Shown piece by piece: positions 6,712 to 15,642 of a stretch of DNA of 36,142 nucleotides. The notes under the pieces were generated by a model. It was not told the origin of the DNA, ran no database searches, and saw only the letters and a program-made list of their open reading frames with translations. The stretch is taken from NCBI GenBank assembly GCA_963658575.1, contig CAVKQB010000017.1, positions 1 through 36,142 of the forward strand, written 5' to 3'. Position numbers and translations under genes: made by a program. The DNA is from W0P28-013 sp963658575. GTDB lineage: Bacteria; Bacteroidota; Bacteroidia; Bacteroidales; Paludibacteraceae. Every line of letters begins with the position of its first letter. Positions within the stretch are counted from its first letter, which is position 1.

Positions 6712-8160
6712 ATGGAAATTACCGCATTGAAACCCGCTGCCCTTTGGCGCATTTTTGCCGACATCTGCCAAGTGCCGCGCCCATCGAAGCGCGAGGGGCA
6801 AATCATCGCTTGGCTGCAACGTTTTGGTCAGGAGCACGGCATCGAAACCGAAACCGATGCTGCTGGCAACGTGCTGATGCGCCAAGCCGCCACCGCAGGC
6901 TACGAATCGCATCCGGCCATCGTGCTGCAAGCGCACATGGATATGGTGTGCGAGAAAAACGGCGACATCGCGCACGATTTCGACCACGACCCGATTGAGC
7001 CATACATCGACAATGGTTGGGTGAAGGCGCGCGGCACCACGCTCGGAGCCGACAACGGCATTGGTGTGGCGGCGGCGTTGGCCGTACTCACATCGCCCGA
7101 AGTGAAGCATGGACCCATCGAGTGCCTTTTCACCGTCGACGAAGAGACTGGGCTGACAGGTGCTTTTGCACTGTCAGACCACGCGTTGCACGGCAGTATG
7201 CTGCTGAATCTCGATTCGGAGGACGACGGCGAATTTTTCGTCGGTTGCGCTGGCGGCATCGACACCACAGCCACACTCCACTACACGCCCGAACGTGCAC
7301 CCGAAAGCCTTTTCTATTTTCGCCTGACAGTGAAAGGTTTGGCGGGCGGCCATAGCGGCGACGACATCGACAAAGGGCACGGCAACGCCATCAAAATACT
7401 GACACGTTTTCTGTGGCAAACGGCGCACGAAACCGATTTGACCCTTGCTACCATCGGCGGCGGCAATCTGCGCAACGCCATTGCACGCGAAGCCACTGCC
7501 GTAGCCGCTGTGCCGATGGCCTACAAAGAGACGCTGCGCGTGAAACTGAACCAATTCGCGGCCGACATCGAGGCGGAATTGGCGGCCACGGAGCCCAATC
7601 TGCACATCGACCTCGAATCGACACAAAAGCCTGCGACCGTCGTCGACCGCAAGAGTTCGGAGCGACTGATAGCCGCGCTCTACGCCTGTCCGCACGGCGT
7701 GCTGCGCATGTGCGACGACATACCTGGGCTGGTCGAGACATCGACCAATTTGGCTTCGGTGAAGATGCTTGGCGACGACCAGATATTCATCGCCACCAGT
7801 CAGCGCAGTTCGATAGAATCGGCCAAACACGATGCCGCACGCATGGTCGAAAGCACGTTTGCCTTGGCTGGCGCGGAGGTTGCGCACAGCGACGGCTACC
7901 CGGGCTGGAAGCCCAATCCGCATTCGCCATTGGCCACACTCACAGCGGCAACCTACGAGCGGTTATTCGGCGCAAAAGCCAAAATACGCGCCATACACGC
8001 CGGTTTGGAGTGCGGTCTGTTCAGCAAAAAATATCCGCATTTGGACATGGTGTCGATGGGACCAACGATGCGCGGCGTGCATTCGCCCGACGAACGACTC
8101 GAAATAGCCGCCACCGAACGTTTTTGGCAACTGCTCGTCGCCATTTTGGAGGCGTTGTAA
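6712..8160 (+). CDS. pepD: Aminoacyl-histidine dipeptidase (M20 peptidase D)
   Basis: A 482-aa M20-family zinc dipeptidase, the normal length of PepD, which cleaves Xaa-His dipeptides such as beta-alanyl-histidine in the cytoplasm. Metal ligands and catalytic residues are visible: QAHMDMV with His75 and Asp77, LGADNGIG with bridging Asp114, TVDEETG with Glu144 as the general base and Glu145 as ligand, LDSEDDG, and a late IHAGLECG supplying the last His. The lid domain begins near the GGHSGDDI motif. The ATG at 6712 follows a long leader. It is convergent with recQ, with 32 bases between the two stop codons and no clear terminator. Confidence 0.92.
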   Translation: MEITALKPAALWRIFADICQVPRPSKREGQIIAWLQRFGQEHGIETETDAAGNVLMRQAATAGYESHPAIVLQAHMDMVCEKNGDIAHDFDHDPIEPYIDNGWVKARGTTLGADNGIGVAAALAVLTSPEVKHGPIECLFTVDEETGLTGAFALSDHALHGSMLLNLDSEDDGEFFVGCAGGIDTTATLHYTPERAPESLFYFRLTVKGLAGGHSGDDIDKGHGNAIKILTRFLWQTAHETDLTLATIGGGNLRNAIAREATAVAAVPMAYKETLRVKLNQFAADIEAELAATEPNLHIDLESTQKPATVVDRKSSERLIAALYACPHGVLRMCDDIPGLVETSTNLASVKMLGDDQIFIATSQRSSIESAKHDAARMVESTFALAGAEVAHSDGYPGWKPNPHSPLATLTAATYERLFGAKAKIRAIHAGLECGLFSKKYPHLDMVSMGPTMRGVHSPDERLEIAATERFWQLLVAILEAL

Positions 8161-8192
8161 GCATCCTTTCGGAGAGATTTGTGCGTGAGGCG

Positions 8193-10097
8193 TTACCGTT
8201 TCACGCACAATTTCATTTGTGCATTCTGCTCCAGTTTTTGCTGGTCGAGCAGATGGCGCACCACCTGCATCACATCGGCTTCGGGGCGGTCGATTTTATG
8301 CACAAGCGTGTAGATGGGCTGCGGTTCGGCAACGAGTTCGGACGTAACAAGTTGTTCGATTTCGGCAAACTGCTTTCTGCGGAGTTCGGACGAGCGTTGC
8401 GCGATGCAGGTGTCGCACTGCCCGCAGCGATGCGAACTCGTTTCGCCAAAATAGTCGAGCAGCAACTGACTACGACAGAGGTCGGTTTCGTTGGCGTAGC
8501 GCAACACCGCGTCGATGCGGCGTATGTAGCGTGCGCGGCGGTCTTCGTAAACCTCGCGTGGCAGCACGATGCGCGCGCTGTCGATGCGTGCCTGCGTGTA
8601 GATGAGCAGTGGCGTTTTTTTGAACGGCACATACTTCACGATGCCGTTTTGCGCCAATGCGCAGAGTTGGTCGTAAACCTGCTGGCGTGTCCAGCCGAGC
8701 CGTTGCGCCATCACCTCTTCGTTGATATGTACCATATCGGCGAAAACGCCTGTGTACGAGCGCAATAGCACTTCGATGAGGCGGTCGGCGGCGGCATTTT
8801 TCGTGCGGAAATCGTAGAGTTGGTCGCGCAGCACGGTGAACATCAGTTTCGACGGGTTGTCGAGTTCTTCCGTAACCTCGATATAGCCCGCCAACTGCAA
8901 CATTTTCAGCGCGTTATAGGTCGGATTGAGCGGCAGATGGCAATCGAGGCAAAATTGCTGCGGATTGATGGGAAAAACGGCTTCGAAGCCCGACCCGATG
9001 CCCACTTTGTAGTAGTCGGCCAGCGTTTGGTACACTTTGGCGATGTAGGCCTTGTCGGGAAATTCGTCGCTGATGCGTTTTTTGAGTTTCGTTTCGTCGG
9101 TTTTGTTGTAGAGCAACACGGCGTAGGCGCGTTTTTCGTCGCGGCCGGCGCGCCCCGCCTCCTGAAAATAGGCTTCGAGCGTGTCGGGCAAATCGATGTG
9201 AATGACCGTGCGCACATCGGGTTTGTCGATGCCCATGCCGAACGCATTGGTCGACACGATGACACGGCATGCGCCCGATTTCCACGCCTGCTGTTTGCGG
9301 TCTTTCTCCTCGTCCGAAAGTCCGGCGTGATAGTAGTCGGAACTGATGTCGTGCTCCAGCAAAAAATCGGAAATCTCCTTGGTGCGTTTGCGGCTGCGCA
9401 CATACACCACCGACGTGCCAGGCACGCGGCGCAAGATGTGGAGCAGTTGTTCGAGTTTGTCTTCGACATTGCGCACGACGTAGGTCAGGTTTTTGCGCTC
9501 GAAACTTTTGCGGAACACATTTTTTTCGGCGAAATGGAGCCGTTCCTGAATGTCGTCGACCACTTCGGGCGTGGCTGTGGCCGTGAGCGCAAGCACGGGA
9601 ACGCCGGGTAGATGCGTGCGTATGTCGGCTATTTTCAGGTACGATGGGCGGAAATCGTAGCCCCACTGCGAAATGCAATGCGACTCATCGACTGCTATCA
9701 TGCTGATTTTCAGAAATTTGAGCCGTTTCAGAAACAATTCTGTGCCCAAACGTTCGGGCGAAACGTAGAGAAATTTGTAGTCGCCGAGTTCGCAGTTTTC
9801 AAACGCCGTCAGGATTTCGGCTTGCGACATGCCCGAATAGATGGCGGTGGCCTTCACGCCGCGGGCGCGCAAGTTTTCCACTTGGTCTTTCATCAGCGCA
9901 ATGAGCGGCGTAACCACAATACAGACGCCCTCCATGGCCAATGCTGGCACTTGAAACGTGATGGATTTACCGCCGCCCGTGGGCATCAGACCGAGCGTGT
10001 CGCGCCCGCTCCCGACCGACTCGATGATATCGAGTTGCAACGGCCGAAAATCGTCGTAACCCCAATAGCGTTTCAGTATGTCGTGGTAAATCGACAT
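8193..10097 (-). CDS. recQ: ATP-dependent DNA helicase RecQ
   Basis: A 634-aa superfamily 2 3'-5' DNA helicase. Visible motifs: MPTGGGKS (Walker A, residues 38-45), VVTPLIALMKDQV (Ia), AVDESHCISQWGYDFRP (DEAH-type motif II and the RecQ aromatic loop, about 135-151), ALTATATPEV (III), VSTNAFGMGIDKPDVR (V) and YFQEAGRAGRDE (VI). The zinc site is late (C...CGQCDTC near residue 575), after a winged-helix-like region starting FCLDCHLPLNP. No typical HRDC domain is seen; the tail looks like another winged helix. This is the shorter RecQ type common in Bacteroidota. It has its own promoter with a ~20-nt leader. Confidence 0.93.
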   Translation of the reverse strand: MSIYHDILKRYWGYDDFRPLQLDIIESVGSGRDTLGLMPTGGGKSITFQVPALAMEGVCIVVTPLIALMKDQVENLRARGVKATAIYSGMSQAEILTAFENCELGDYKFLYVSPERLGTELFLKRLKFLKISMIAVDESHCISQWGYDFRPSYLKIADIRTHLPGVPVLALTATATPEVVDDIQERLHFAEKNVFRKSFERKNLTYVVRNVEDKLEQLLHILRRVPGTSVVYVRSRKRTKEISDFLLEHDISSDYYHAGLSDEEKDRKQQAWKSGACRVIVSTNAFGMGIDKPDVRTVIHIDLPDTLEAYFQEAGRAGRDEKRAYAVLLYNKTDETKLKKRISDEFPDKAYIAKVYQTLADYYKVGIGSGFEAVFPINPQQFCLDCHLPLNPTYNALKMLQLAGYIEVTEELDNPSKLMFTVLRDQLYDFRTKNAAADRLIEVLLRSYTGVFADMVHINEEVMAQRLGWTRQQVYDQLCALAQNGIVKYVPFKKTPLLIYTQARIDSARIVLPREVYEDRRARYIRRIDAVLRYANETDLCRSQLLLDYFGETSSHRCGQCDTCIAQRSSELRRKQFAEIEQLVTSELVAEPQPIYTLVHKIDRPEADVMQVVRHLLDQQKLEQNAQMKLCVKR

Positions 10098-10124
10098 GGC
10101 AATGCCCTACTCTCAAACAAAGAA

Positions 10125-10155
10125 CAAAGATAAATCTTTTTTCGGTTCGAGACAA
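10125..10155 (-). promoter_or_regulatory. recQ promoter
   Basis: Minus strand TTG (10155-10153), 20-bp spacer, TATCTTTG (10132-10125). Expected start near 10118. Confidence 0.75.
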
Positions 10156-10292
10156 CTTTTGCGCCGATAAATCCCTGCAATCCACTGAAACACAGTCATT
10201 TACAATCAAAATTGTGCATCAAGACAACTTTAGAGCGGCAAACGCAGTCGCAACTCACTGATACAGAAAAGAATAGCACCGATTTTTTCTGC

Positions 10293-10321
10293 AAAAAAAC
10301 TGCCGTATTGCTACGGCAGTT
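10293..10321 (-). terminator. Terminator of the ftsX-DUF2461 operon
   Basis: Minus-strand stem CTGCCGTA/TACGGCAG (10319-10312 and 10307-10300) with a 4-base loop, followed by a run of seven T (10299-10293). It lies 31 bases beyond the DUF2461 stop codon. Confidence 0.85.
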
Positions 10322-10352
10322 CGACGGTTTAGTATGGATTTTTCAAAACAAC

Positions 10353-11027
10353 TTAATAATCCAGCACGGCGGCGTTCATGAAGTCGTTGAAGGGCTTCAA
10401 GGCGCGGCATACGGGCAGTAGATTGTCGAGAAAATCGGGGGCGCACACCTCGTCGTCGGACAGGCGGTGTTCCACGAGAAAAGTTTTGAAACGCAAATAG
10501 TCGGCAGCGGGCGAATCGGGGCTGAAGCCCTGCGGCATCTTTTTCAGCACGTCGGGCGAAAACATCTTGCCAAAGTAGCGACGATAGTCGGCCGCAGCCT
10601 CTATGTCGCGAAACATATCGAAATCGATGTCGAGTGCCGTGCGCACACGCCGCAACATCTCCTTGTCGGGACAATAGATGCCGCCGCACAGTGCCGAATT
10701 GTTCGGTTCGAGGTGCAGATAGTAGCCGCTCAAAACGCTTTTGTGGCCGCCTTGCGCACAGATGTAAATGCCAAAGTGCGTCTTGTACGGGCGTTTATCG
10801 GGCGAAAAGCGCACGTCGCGATAGATGCGAAAAAGGCAATCTGTCGGTTCGAGGTAGCGCACCGTGTCGTCGAACGCCGCAATGTGTGCGATGAGCCATT
10901 CGGTTTGCGCCAGCACAAGTTGCCGAGCCGCCTCGTAGCGCGGTTTGTTGGCCACGAACCACGGGCGGTTGTTGTTGTCGCGCAAGTCGCGCAGGAAATC
11001 GAGTATTTCGGTGTTTCTATTTTCCAT
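10353..11027 (-). CDS. DUF2461 family protein
   Basis: A 224-aa protein of the DUF2461/TIGR02453 family. Recognisable blocks are the start (ILDFLRDLRDNNNRPWF), FRIYRDVRFSPDKRPYKTH in the middle, which is the family signature, and YYLHLEPNN. The function is not established. ATG 11027 is taken as the start; a GTG two codons upstream (11033) is also possible. It overlaps the lysC stop codon (TAG at 11019-11017) by about 11 bases, which suggests translational coupling as the last gene of the operon. A strong terminator follows. Confidence 0.85.
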   Translation of the reverse strand: MENRNTEILDFLRDLRDNNNRPWFVANKPRYEAARQLVLAQTEWLIAHIAAFDDTVRYLEPTDCLFRIYRDVRFSPDKRPYKTHFGIYICAQGGHKSVLSGYYLHLEPNNSALCGGIYCPDKEMLRRVRTALDIDFDMFRDIEAAADYRRYFGKMFSPDVLKKMPQGFSPDSPAADYLRFKTFLVEHRLSDDEVCAPDFLDNLLPVCRALKPFNDFMNAAVLDY

Positions 11028-12285
11028 TTTCACTGACTACAAAACGGGCTGTCAGGCGGTTGCGCTGCTCGACAAACACAAGTTTTTCGCCAACGAGTTT
11101 TTCGACGATGGCGTTGGTATAGTGGCGTATTGTTATCAGTTCTACGTCGGTATTGTAGAGCACTTCGTACTCGTCTTGCAGTTCGGCCACAAGATTTTTG
11201 AATATGGCGGGATTGTAGTCGATGCAGAGCGAAAAACTGATGGCCGAAGTCTGAATCAGACTCACTTTGATGCGGTAACTCGCCAAGATGGCGAATATTT
11301 TGCTCAGTTTTTCTTCGGCGATGAACGAAAAATCGCGCGGCGTGAGCGTGAGCAGCACCTGATTGGCCTTGTTGATATAGACCGGCGGCAAGTCGAGTTT
11401 GCCCACAACCTCCTCGATGACCGAACCCGGCAAATCGGGATTGACAAACGATTTGACGTAGAGCGGAATGCGTTTGTTTTGAATCGGTTTCACCGTTTTG
11501 GGGTGAATGACGCTCGCGCCGCAGTACGACAGTTCGATGGCCTCTTTGTACGACAGTTTCGGAATCACTTGCACCTCGGTATAACGCTTCGGGTCGGCGT
11601 TCATCACGCCTGGCACGTCTTTCCATATCGTAACGCTCTCGGCATCGAGCAGATTGGCCAGCAGTGCCGCGGTGTAGTCCGAGCCTTCGCGCCCAAGCGT
11701 GGTGGTTTGGTTGGTGAGCGTGCCAGCAATGAAGCCTTGCGTAACGTACAAATCGCAGTTTTTGAAGTTGAACACGTCGTTCACCAAGCGGTTCGACAGT
11801 TTCATATCGACATTGCCTTCGCGGTAGTTGTCGTCGGTTTTCAGATAATTGCGTATATCGACAAATTTGCTGTGTTCGTTTTGCGACTGCAAATAGGCGG
11901 CCACGATAGAGGTCGATATCAGTTCGCCAAACGACACGATGCGGTCGTACTCGTAGTCGTAACTGAGCGATGGTTTCAGCGCCACATCGGCACGCAAATC
12001 GGCATAGAGTTGCTCCAATTTTTCGTCGATCAAGTGGCGGTTTTTAGCCGTAAAAAGTTCGCTCACAATCGCTTCGTGATAATCGACGACGGCTTGGATT
12101 TTCGCGTCGAGGTCGGGTTTGCGGTTGAAAAAACTATCGAGCACGCCTTCGAGCGCGTTGGTGGTTTTGCCCATGGCCGACACCACCACAACCAGTTTTT
12201 CGCCCGCCGCCTCGACTATGCGGTGCAAATTGCGCACGCCTGCGGCATCTTTCACCGATGCGCCGCCAAACTTATAGATTTTCAT
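11017..12285 (-). CDS. lysC: Aspartate kinase
   Basis: A 422-aa monofunctional aspartokinase, first enzyme of the aspartate pathway to lysine, threonine and methionine. The N-terminal KFGGASV (residues 5-11) is the amino-acid kinase phosphate-binding motif; VVVVSAMGKTTN, GREGSDYTAALLA and the WKDVPGVMNADP block (substrate and ATP binding) follow. The C-terminal ~130 residues form ACT domains (QVLLTLTPRDFSF..., ISFSLCIDYN), which commonly mediate feedback inhibition by lysine or threonine. The ATG at 12285 is 18 bases after the queA stop. There is no separate promoter, so expression probably depends on the upstream ftsX operon promoter. Confidence 0.93.
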   Translation of the reverse strand: MKIYKFGGASVKDAAGVRNLHRIVEAAGEKLVVVVSAMGKTTNALEGVLDSFFNRKPDLDAKIQAVVDYHEAIVSELFTAKNRHLIDEKLEQLYADLRADVALKPSLSYDYEYDRIVSFGELISTSIVAAYLQSQNEHSKFVDIRNYLKTDDNYREGNVDMKLSNRLVNDVFNFKNCDLYVTQGFIAGTLTNQTTTLGREGSDYTAALLANLLDAESVTIWKDVPGVMNADPKRYTEVQVIPKLSYKEAIELSYCGASVIHPKTVKPIQNKRIPLYVKSFVNPDLPGSVIEEVVGKLDLPPVYINKANQVLLTLTPRDFSFIAEEKLSKIFAILASYRIKVSLIQTSAISFSLCIDYNPAIFKNLVAELQDEYEVLYNTDVELITIRHYTNAIVEKLVGEKLVFVEQRNRLTARFVVSENGK

Positions 12286-12303
12286 AATTCAAAAAAATTC
12301 TTG

Positions 12304-13356
12304 CTACTTTTTTATCAGAATTGCGTCGCCGTATGCGCCAAAGCGATAGCCCTCTTTCACGGCCACATTGTAGGCTTCCATCACCAAATCGTAGCCGCCG
12401 AAAGCGCACGCATTCATCAGCATGGTGCTGAGCGGTTGCTGAAAATTCGACACCAACGCATCGGCGGTCGAAAAGTCGTAGGGCGGGAATATGAAACGGC
12501 TTGTCCAGCCTTCGTAGGGTTTGATGTAGCCGTTCGACATCGAGGCGGTTTCGAGTGCGCGCAACACCGTAGTGCCGATGGCGCAGACTTTGTTCCCGCG
12601 TTTGTGTGTCTGGTTGAACATGTCGGCGGCGGCCTCCTCTACAAACATCTGCTCCGAATCCATTTTGTGCTTGGTCAAATCCTCCACATCGATGTCGCGG
12701 AACATGCTCAGGCTGGCGTGCAGCGTGATGAACGTGCGGTTGATGCCTTTGATTTCCATGCGTTTGAGCAGTTCGCGGCTGAAATGCGCGCCAGCCATTG
12801 GTGCTACCACGGCACCCTCTTTGTCGGCGAAAATGGTTTGGTAACGTTCGGCATCGCTCGGCTCGACGGGGCGTTTGATGTAGCGCGGCAGCGGCGTTTC
12901 GCCAAGAGCGTAGAGTTCGCGTTTGAACGTGTCGTGGTCGCCATCGTAGAGGAAGCGCACCGTGCGCCCGCGCGACGTGGTATTGTCGATGACTTCGGCC
13001 ACTAGCGCGTCGTCGGGACCGAAATAGAGTTTGTTGCCGATGCGGATTTTGCGCGCGGGTTCTACCAGCACGTCCCACAAAAAGACTTTCGGATTGAGTT
13101 CGCGCAGCAAAAACACGTCGATTTTGGCATCGGTTTTCTCTTTTTTGCCTACGAGATGGGCGGGAAACACTTGCGTATCGTTGAACACGAAGAGGTCGTT
13201 TTCGTCGAATTCGTTCAGTATCTCTTTGAAAACATGGTGTTCGATCGTGCCCTTGGCGGCATCCAACACCATCAAGCGCGATTCGTCGCGGTATTCGGCC
13301 GGATATTGCGCTATCTGCTCGTCGGGCAATTTGAATTTGAATTTCGAAAGTTTCAT
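12304..13356 (-). CDS. queA: S-adenosylmethionine:tRNA ribosyltransferase-isomerase
   Basis: A 350-aa QueA of typical length. It transfers and isomerises the ribosyl group of SAM onto preQ1 at position 34 of GUN tRNAs, giving epoxyqueuosine. Family marks: FKFKLPDEQIAQYPAEYRDE-type start, LFVFNDTQVFPAHLVG, the LPRYIKRP and YQTIFADKEGAVVAPMAGAHF blocks, FITLHASLSMF, and a late GTTVLRALET and GWTSRFIFPPY. It is separated from truB by only 4 bases, so two RNA-modification genes sit together. Together with yhhQ (3661-4341) it points to preQ1 being scavenged and used. Confidence 0.95.
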   Translation of the reverse strand: MKLSKFKFKLPDEQIAQYPAEYRDESRLMVLDAAKGTIEHHVFKEILNEFDENDLFVFNDTQVFPAHLVGKKEKTDAKIDVFLLRELNPKVFLWDVLVEPARKIRIGNKLYFGPDDALVAEVIDNTTSRGRTVRFLYDGDHDTFKRELYALGETPLPRYIKRPVEPSDAERYQTIFADKEGAVVAPMAGAHFSRELLKRMEIKGINRTFITLHASLSMFRDIDVEDLTKHKMDSEQMFVEEAAADMFNQTHKRGNKVCAIGTTVLRALETASMSNGYIKPYEGWTSRFIFPPYDFSTADALVSNFQQPLSTMLMNACAFGGYDLVMEAYNVAVKEGYRFGAYGDAILIKK

Positions 13357-13360
13357 CTGT

Positions 13361-14050
13361 TTATAGTGTATTAGTTTTTATGCGTTCTATCAGTTGGTCG
13401 ATGTCCCAACACTTGTCTACGGTGGCTGTGCCAACGCGTGTGCGCCGCAATGCGGTGAGGTGTGCGCCACTGTGCAACGCCATGCCGATGTCGCGTGCCA
13501 AAGCGCGTATGTAGGTGCCTTTGCTGCACACAACGCGGATTTGCAGCACGGGCAGTTCGAAGCGCAGCACCTCCAACTCGTCGACGACGAGCAGTTTTGG
13601 TTTCAACGCCACCTCTTGTGCCTTGCGAGCATAGTCGTAGGCGCGTTTGCCATCGATTTTCACCGCCGAATAGACGGGCGGCACTTGCCAAATTTCGCCA
13701 CGGAATTGAGAGAGCACGTCGTCCACCAATTGGCGCGTGATGTGTTCCGTGGGAAAGTGCGCGTCAATCTCGTGTTCCAAGTCGAACGAGGGCGTGGTGG
13801 CTCCCAGCGCGATCGTGGCGATGTACTCTTTTGCGCCGCTTTGCAACTCGTCGATGCGTTTGGTGGCTTTGCCCGTGCAGACTATCATCACGCCTGTGGC
13901 GAGCGGATCGAGCGTGCCAGCGTGCCCCACCTTCAGTTTTTTCACGCCGAGCGAGCGACAGAGCGTGCCGCGCACCTTGTTCACCACATCGAACGAAGTC
14001 CATTGCAGCGGCTTATCGACATACAAAATTTCGCCCGCTTCGAAGTCCAT
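13361..14050 (-). CDS. truB: tRNA pseudouridine-55 synthase
   Basis: A 229-aa TruB, which makes the universal pseudouridine 55 in the T loop of tRNA. The catalytic block HAGTLDPLATGVMIVCTGKAT contains the conserved Asp; the opening LYVDKPLQWTSFDVVN and QVPPVYSAVKIDGKRAYDYAR are also typical, as is KGTYIRALARDIG. The C-terminus is short and lacks an obvious PUA domain, as in other Bacteroidota. The start codon is followed upstream by a 332-bp repeat-filled gap to uppP, but no promoter with correct spacing was found there. Confidence 0.94.
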   Translation of the reverse strand: MDFEAGEILYVDKPLQWTSFDVVNKVRGTLCRSLGVKKLKVGHAGTLDPLATGVMIVCTGKATKRIDELQSGAKEYIATIALGATTPSFDLEHEIDAHFPTEHITRQLVDDVLSQFRGEIWQVPPVYSAVKIDGKRAYDYARKAQEVALKPKLLVVDELEVLRFELPVLQIRVVCSKGTYIRALARDIGMALHSGAHLTALRRTRVGTATVDKCWDIDQLIERIKTNTL

Positions 14051-14222
14051 AAGAATTTCAAATTGCGCTACGCGCGGTCTTTATAGTTTCTAGGTTTCTC
14101 GCGCTTCGCGCTGTTTCTAATTGTTTCTCGTGCTTCGCACGTTTCTAAGCTTCTAAGTTTCTAAGTTTCTGGTTATTTGGTTATTTGAAAATTAATTGAA
14201 TAATTGGAAATTGAGTAATTAG

Positions 14223-14274
14223 ATAATTGTCTTTGCTCTTTGTTCTATGTTCTTTGCTCTCTCACCTATAACCT
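14223..14274. repeat. 52-bp direct repeat, copy 1
   Basis: Starts ATAATTGTCTTTGCTCTTTG and ends CTATAACCT. It matches 14323-14374 without a mismatch; the offset is exactly 100 bp. Confidence 0.9.
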
Positions 14275-14322
14275 ATAACCTCTCACCTTTTCTTGCTACT
14301 TGCTACTTGTGTCTTGTATCTA

Positions 14323-14374
14323 ATAATTGTCTTTGCTCTTTGTTCTATGTTCTTTGCTCTCTCACCTATAACCT
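14323..14374. repeat. 52-bp direct repeat, copy 2
   Basis: Identical to 14223-14274. After both copies the text CTCACCTTTT recurs, although copy 1 has an extra CTATAAC inside it. Confidence 0.9.
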
Positions 14375-14382
14375 CTCACCTT

Positions 14383-15183
14383 TTATAAAGTCCAAATCAG
14401 CGCAAAGGCACCGACAAGGGCGCAATAGATGGCAAAATATATCAGTTTGCCGCGTTTCACAAGTTCGATCATAAATTTGCACGCCAAACAGCCCGACACA
14501 AACGCCGCCACAAATCCGACAATCAGAGCCGCCGTCGGCACCGTATTGACAACCGCATCGGCACTGCCCGACAGCAAATCGATGGTTTCGAGCAACGCTT
14601 CGCCCAAAATAGGCGGAATGACCATCAGAAACGAGAATTGCGCCAGCCGCTCCTTGCTATTGCCGAGCAAAAGTCCCGTGGCGATGGTCGTGCCAGAGCG
14701 CGACAGACCGGGCAGCACCGCCACCGCCTGCGACAGACCGATGATGAACGCATCGCGCATCGAGAGTTCGGCCTTTTGGCGCGGTTTGGCAAAATAGGCA
14801 AACGCAAGCAACACCGCTGTAATCAGCAGGCACACGCCCACCACCAGCAGTCCCGATCCGAAAATGGCTTCGACTTTGTCCTTGAAAAAGAGCCCCACGA
14901 TGCCGATTGGAATCATCGAGATGAGGATATTGACCACATATTTCGTGCCTGCGTTCCACTCGAATTTGAACAAATCGCGGAACAGCCACACGATTTCGCG
15001 CCACAGCACCACAATCGTGCTCAGCACCGTGGCGACGTGCACCACGACGTTGAATGCAAGATTTTCCTCGCCCTGCAAGCCAAAAATGGCCGCTCCGATG
15101 GTCAGATGGCCGCTGCTCGAAACGGGCAAATACTCGGTCAAACCTTGAATCAGACCGAGCACCAGACCTTCCCACCAACTCAT
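14383..15183 (-). CDS. uppP: Undecaprenyl-diphosphatase
   Basis: A 266-aa integral membrane enzyme (UppP/BacA) that recycles undecaprenyl pyrophosphate to the carrier used for peptidoglycan and O-antigen synthesis; loss of activity sensitises cells to bacitracin. The two signature blocks are present: LIQGLTEYLPVSSSGHL near the N-terminus (residues about 13-29) and LPGLSRSGTTIATGLLLG (about 155-172), which together form the active site, with around eight membrane helices. The ATG (15183) overlaps the DUF3098 stop codon in an ATGA arrangement, so the two are translationally coupled. Confidence 0.95.
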   Translation of the reverse strand: MSWWEGLVLGLIQGLTEYLPVSSSGHLTIGAAIFGLQGEENLAFNVVVHVATVLSTIVVLWREIVWLFRDLFKFEWNAGTKYVVNILISMIPIGIVGLFFKDKVEAIFGSGLLVVGVCLLITAVLLAFAYFAKPRQKAELSMRDAFIIGLSQAVAVLPGLSRSGTTIATGLLLGNSKERLAQFSFLMVIPPILGEALLETIDLLSGSADAVVNTVPTAALIVGFVAAFVSGCLACKFMIELVKRGKLIYFAIYCALVGAFALIWTL

Positions 15184-15401
15184 TTCGTGCGTTTTTTAGG
15201 TTTCCACAAAATGGCCACGATCATCAGCGCAAAGCCCAGCATACAGACGACGGGCGCCAGCGTAACACGCCGAAAACTGAATATATCGGGATTGAATTCG
15301 ACAATCGTCGAAGAGCCGTACATCAGCACAAACCCGCAGACAATGACGAGAAACGCCACGCCCATCAGTATAAAATTGGTTTTTGTAAATGCGAAATTCA
15401 T
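15180..15401 (-). CDS. DUF3098 small membrane protein
   Basis: A 73-aa protein with two membrane helices (about residues 8-28 and 46-66) and a short periplasmic loop. This matches DUF3098, a Bacteroidota family nearly always found between ftsX and uppP. The function is unknown; the constant position suggests a role in cell-wall growth or division with its neighbours. Its stop overlaps the uppP start by 4 bases. Confidence 0.88.
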   Translation of the reverse strand: MNFAFTKTNFILMGVAFLVIVCGFVLMYGSSTIVEFNPDIFSFRRVTLAPVVCMLGFALMIVAILWKPKKRTK

Positions 15402-15642
15402 AGTTTTTTTAGTGTGAAAGTGTGAAAGTGTATAAAGTTATAAAGTCTATAAAGTGAAAAGTTTATAAAGTGGAAAGTTGATTGATTGGTTGATTGGATA
15501 ATTGTCTTGCGACTAATATCTTGCTACTAAAATTGTCCCTGCTCTTTGTTCTATATTCTTTGTTCTCTAATCTATACTAATCTATAACCTTTCGCCTATA
15601 AACTCTTGCAACTTGCTCTAATTCTTAATTCTTAATTCTTAA
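15402..15642. repeat. Repeat-filled gap between ftsX and DUF3098
   Basis: No gene. 15411-15477 is a run of GTGAAAGTGT / TATAAAGT words, repeated in degenerate form at 20744-20810. 15530-15597 is a degenerate copy of the word duplicated at 14223 and 14323. Confidence 0.75.

Larger units (their letters stand above)
14051..14382. repeat. Repeat-filled gap between uppP and truB
   Basis: No gene. Contents in order: small hairpins bounded by GTTTCT (14088-14175), an AT-rich stretch, then two copies of a 52-bp word at 14223-14274 and 14323-14374. Related words occur at 15530-15597 and 21271-21306, and the GTTTCT-hairpin module recurs in inverse at 21338-21433. Confidence 0.8.

Noticed and set aside
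10945..13005. 686-aa plus-strand open frame opposite DUF2461, lysC and queA
   Set aside because: Exact antisense of three well-supported genes; composition (His, Phe, Val, Arg-rich) is that of a shadow frame with no motif.
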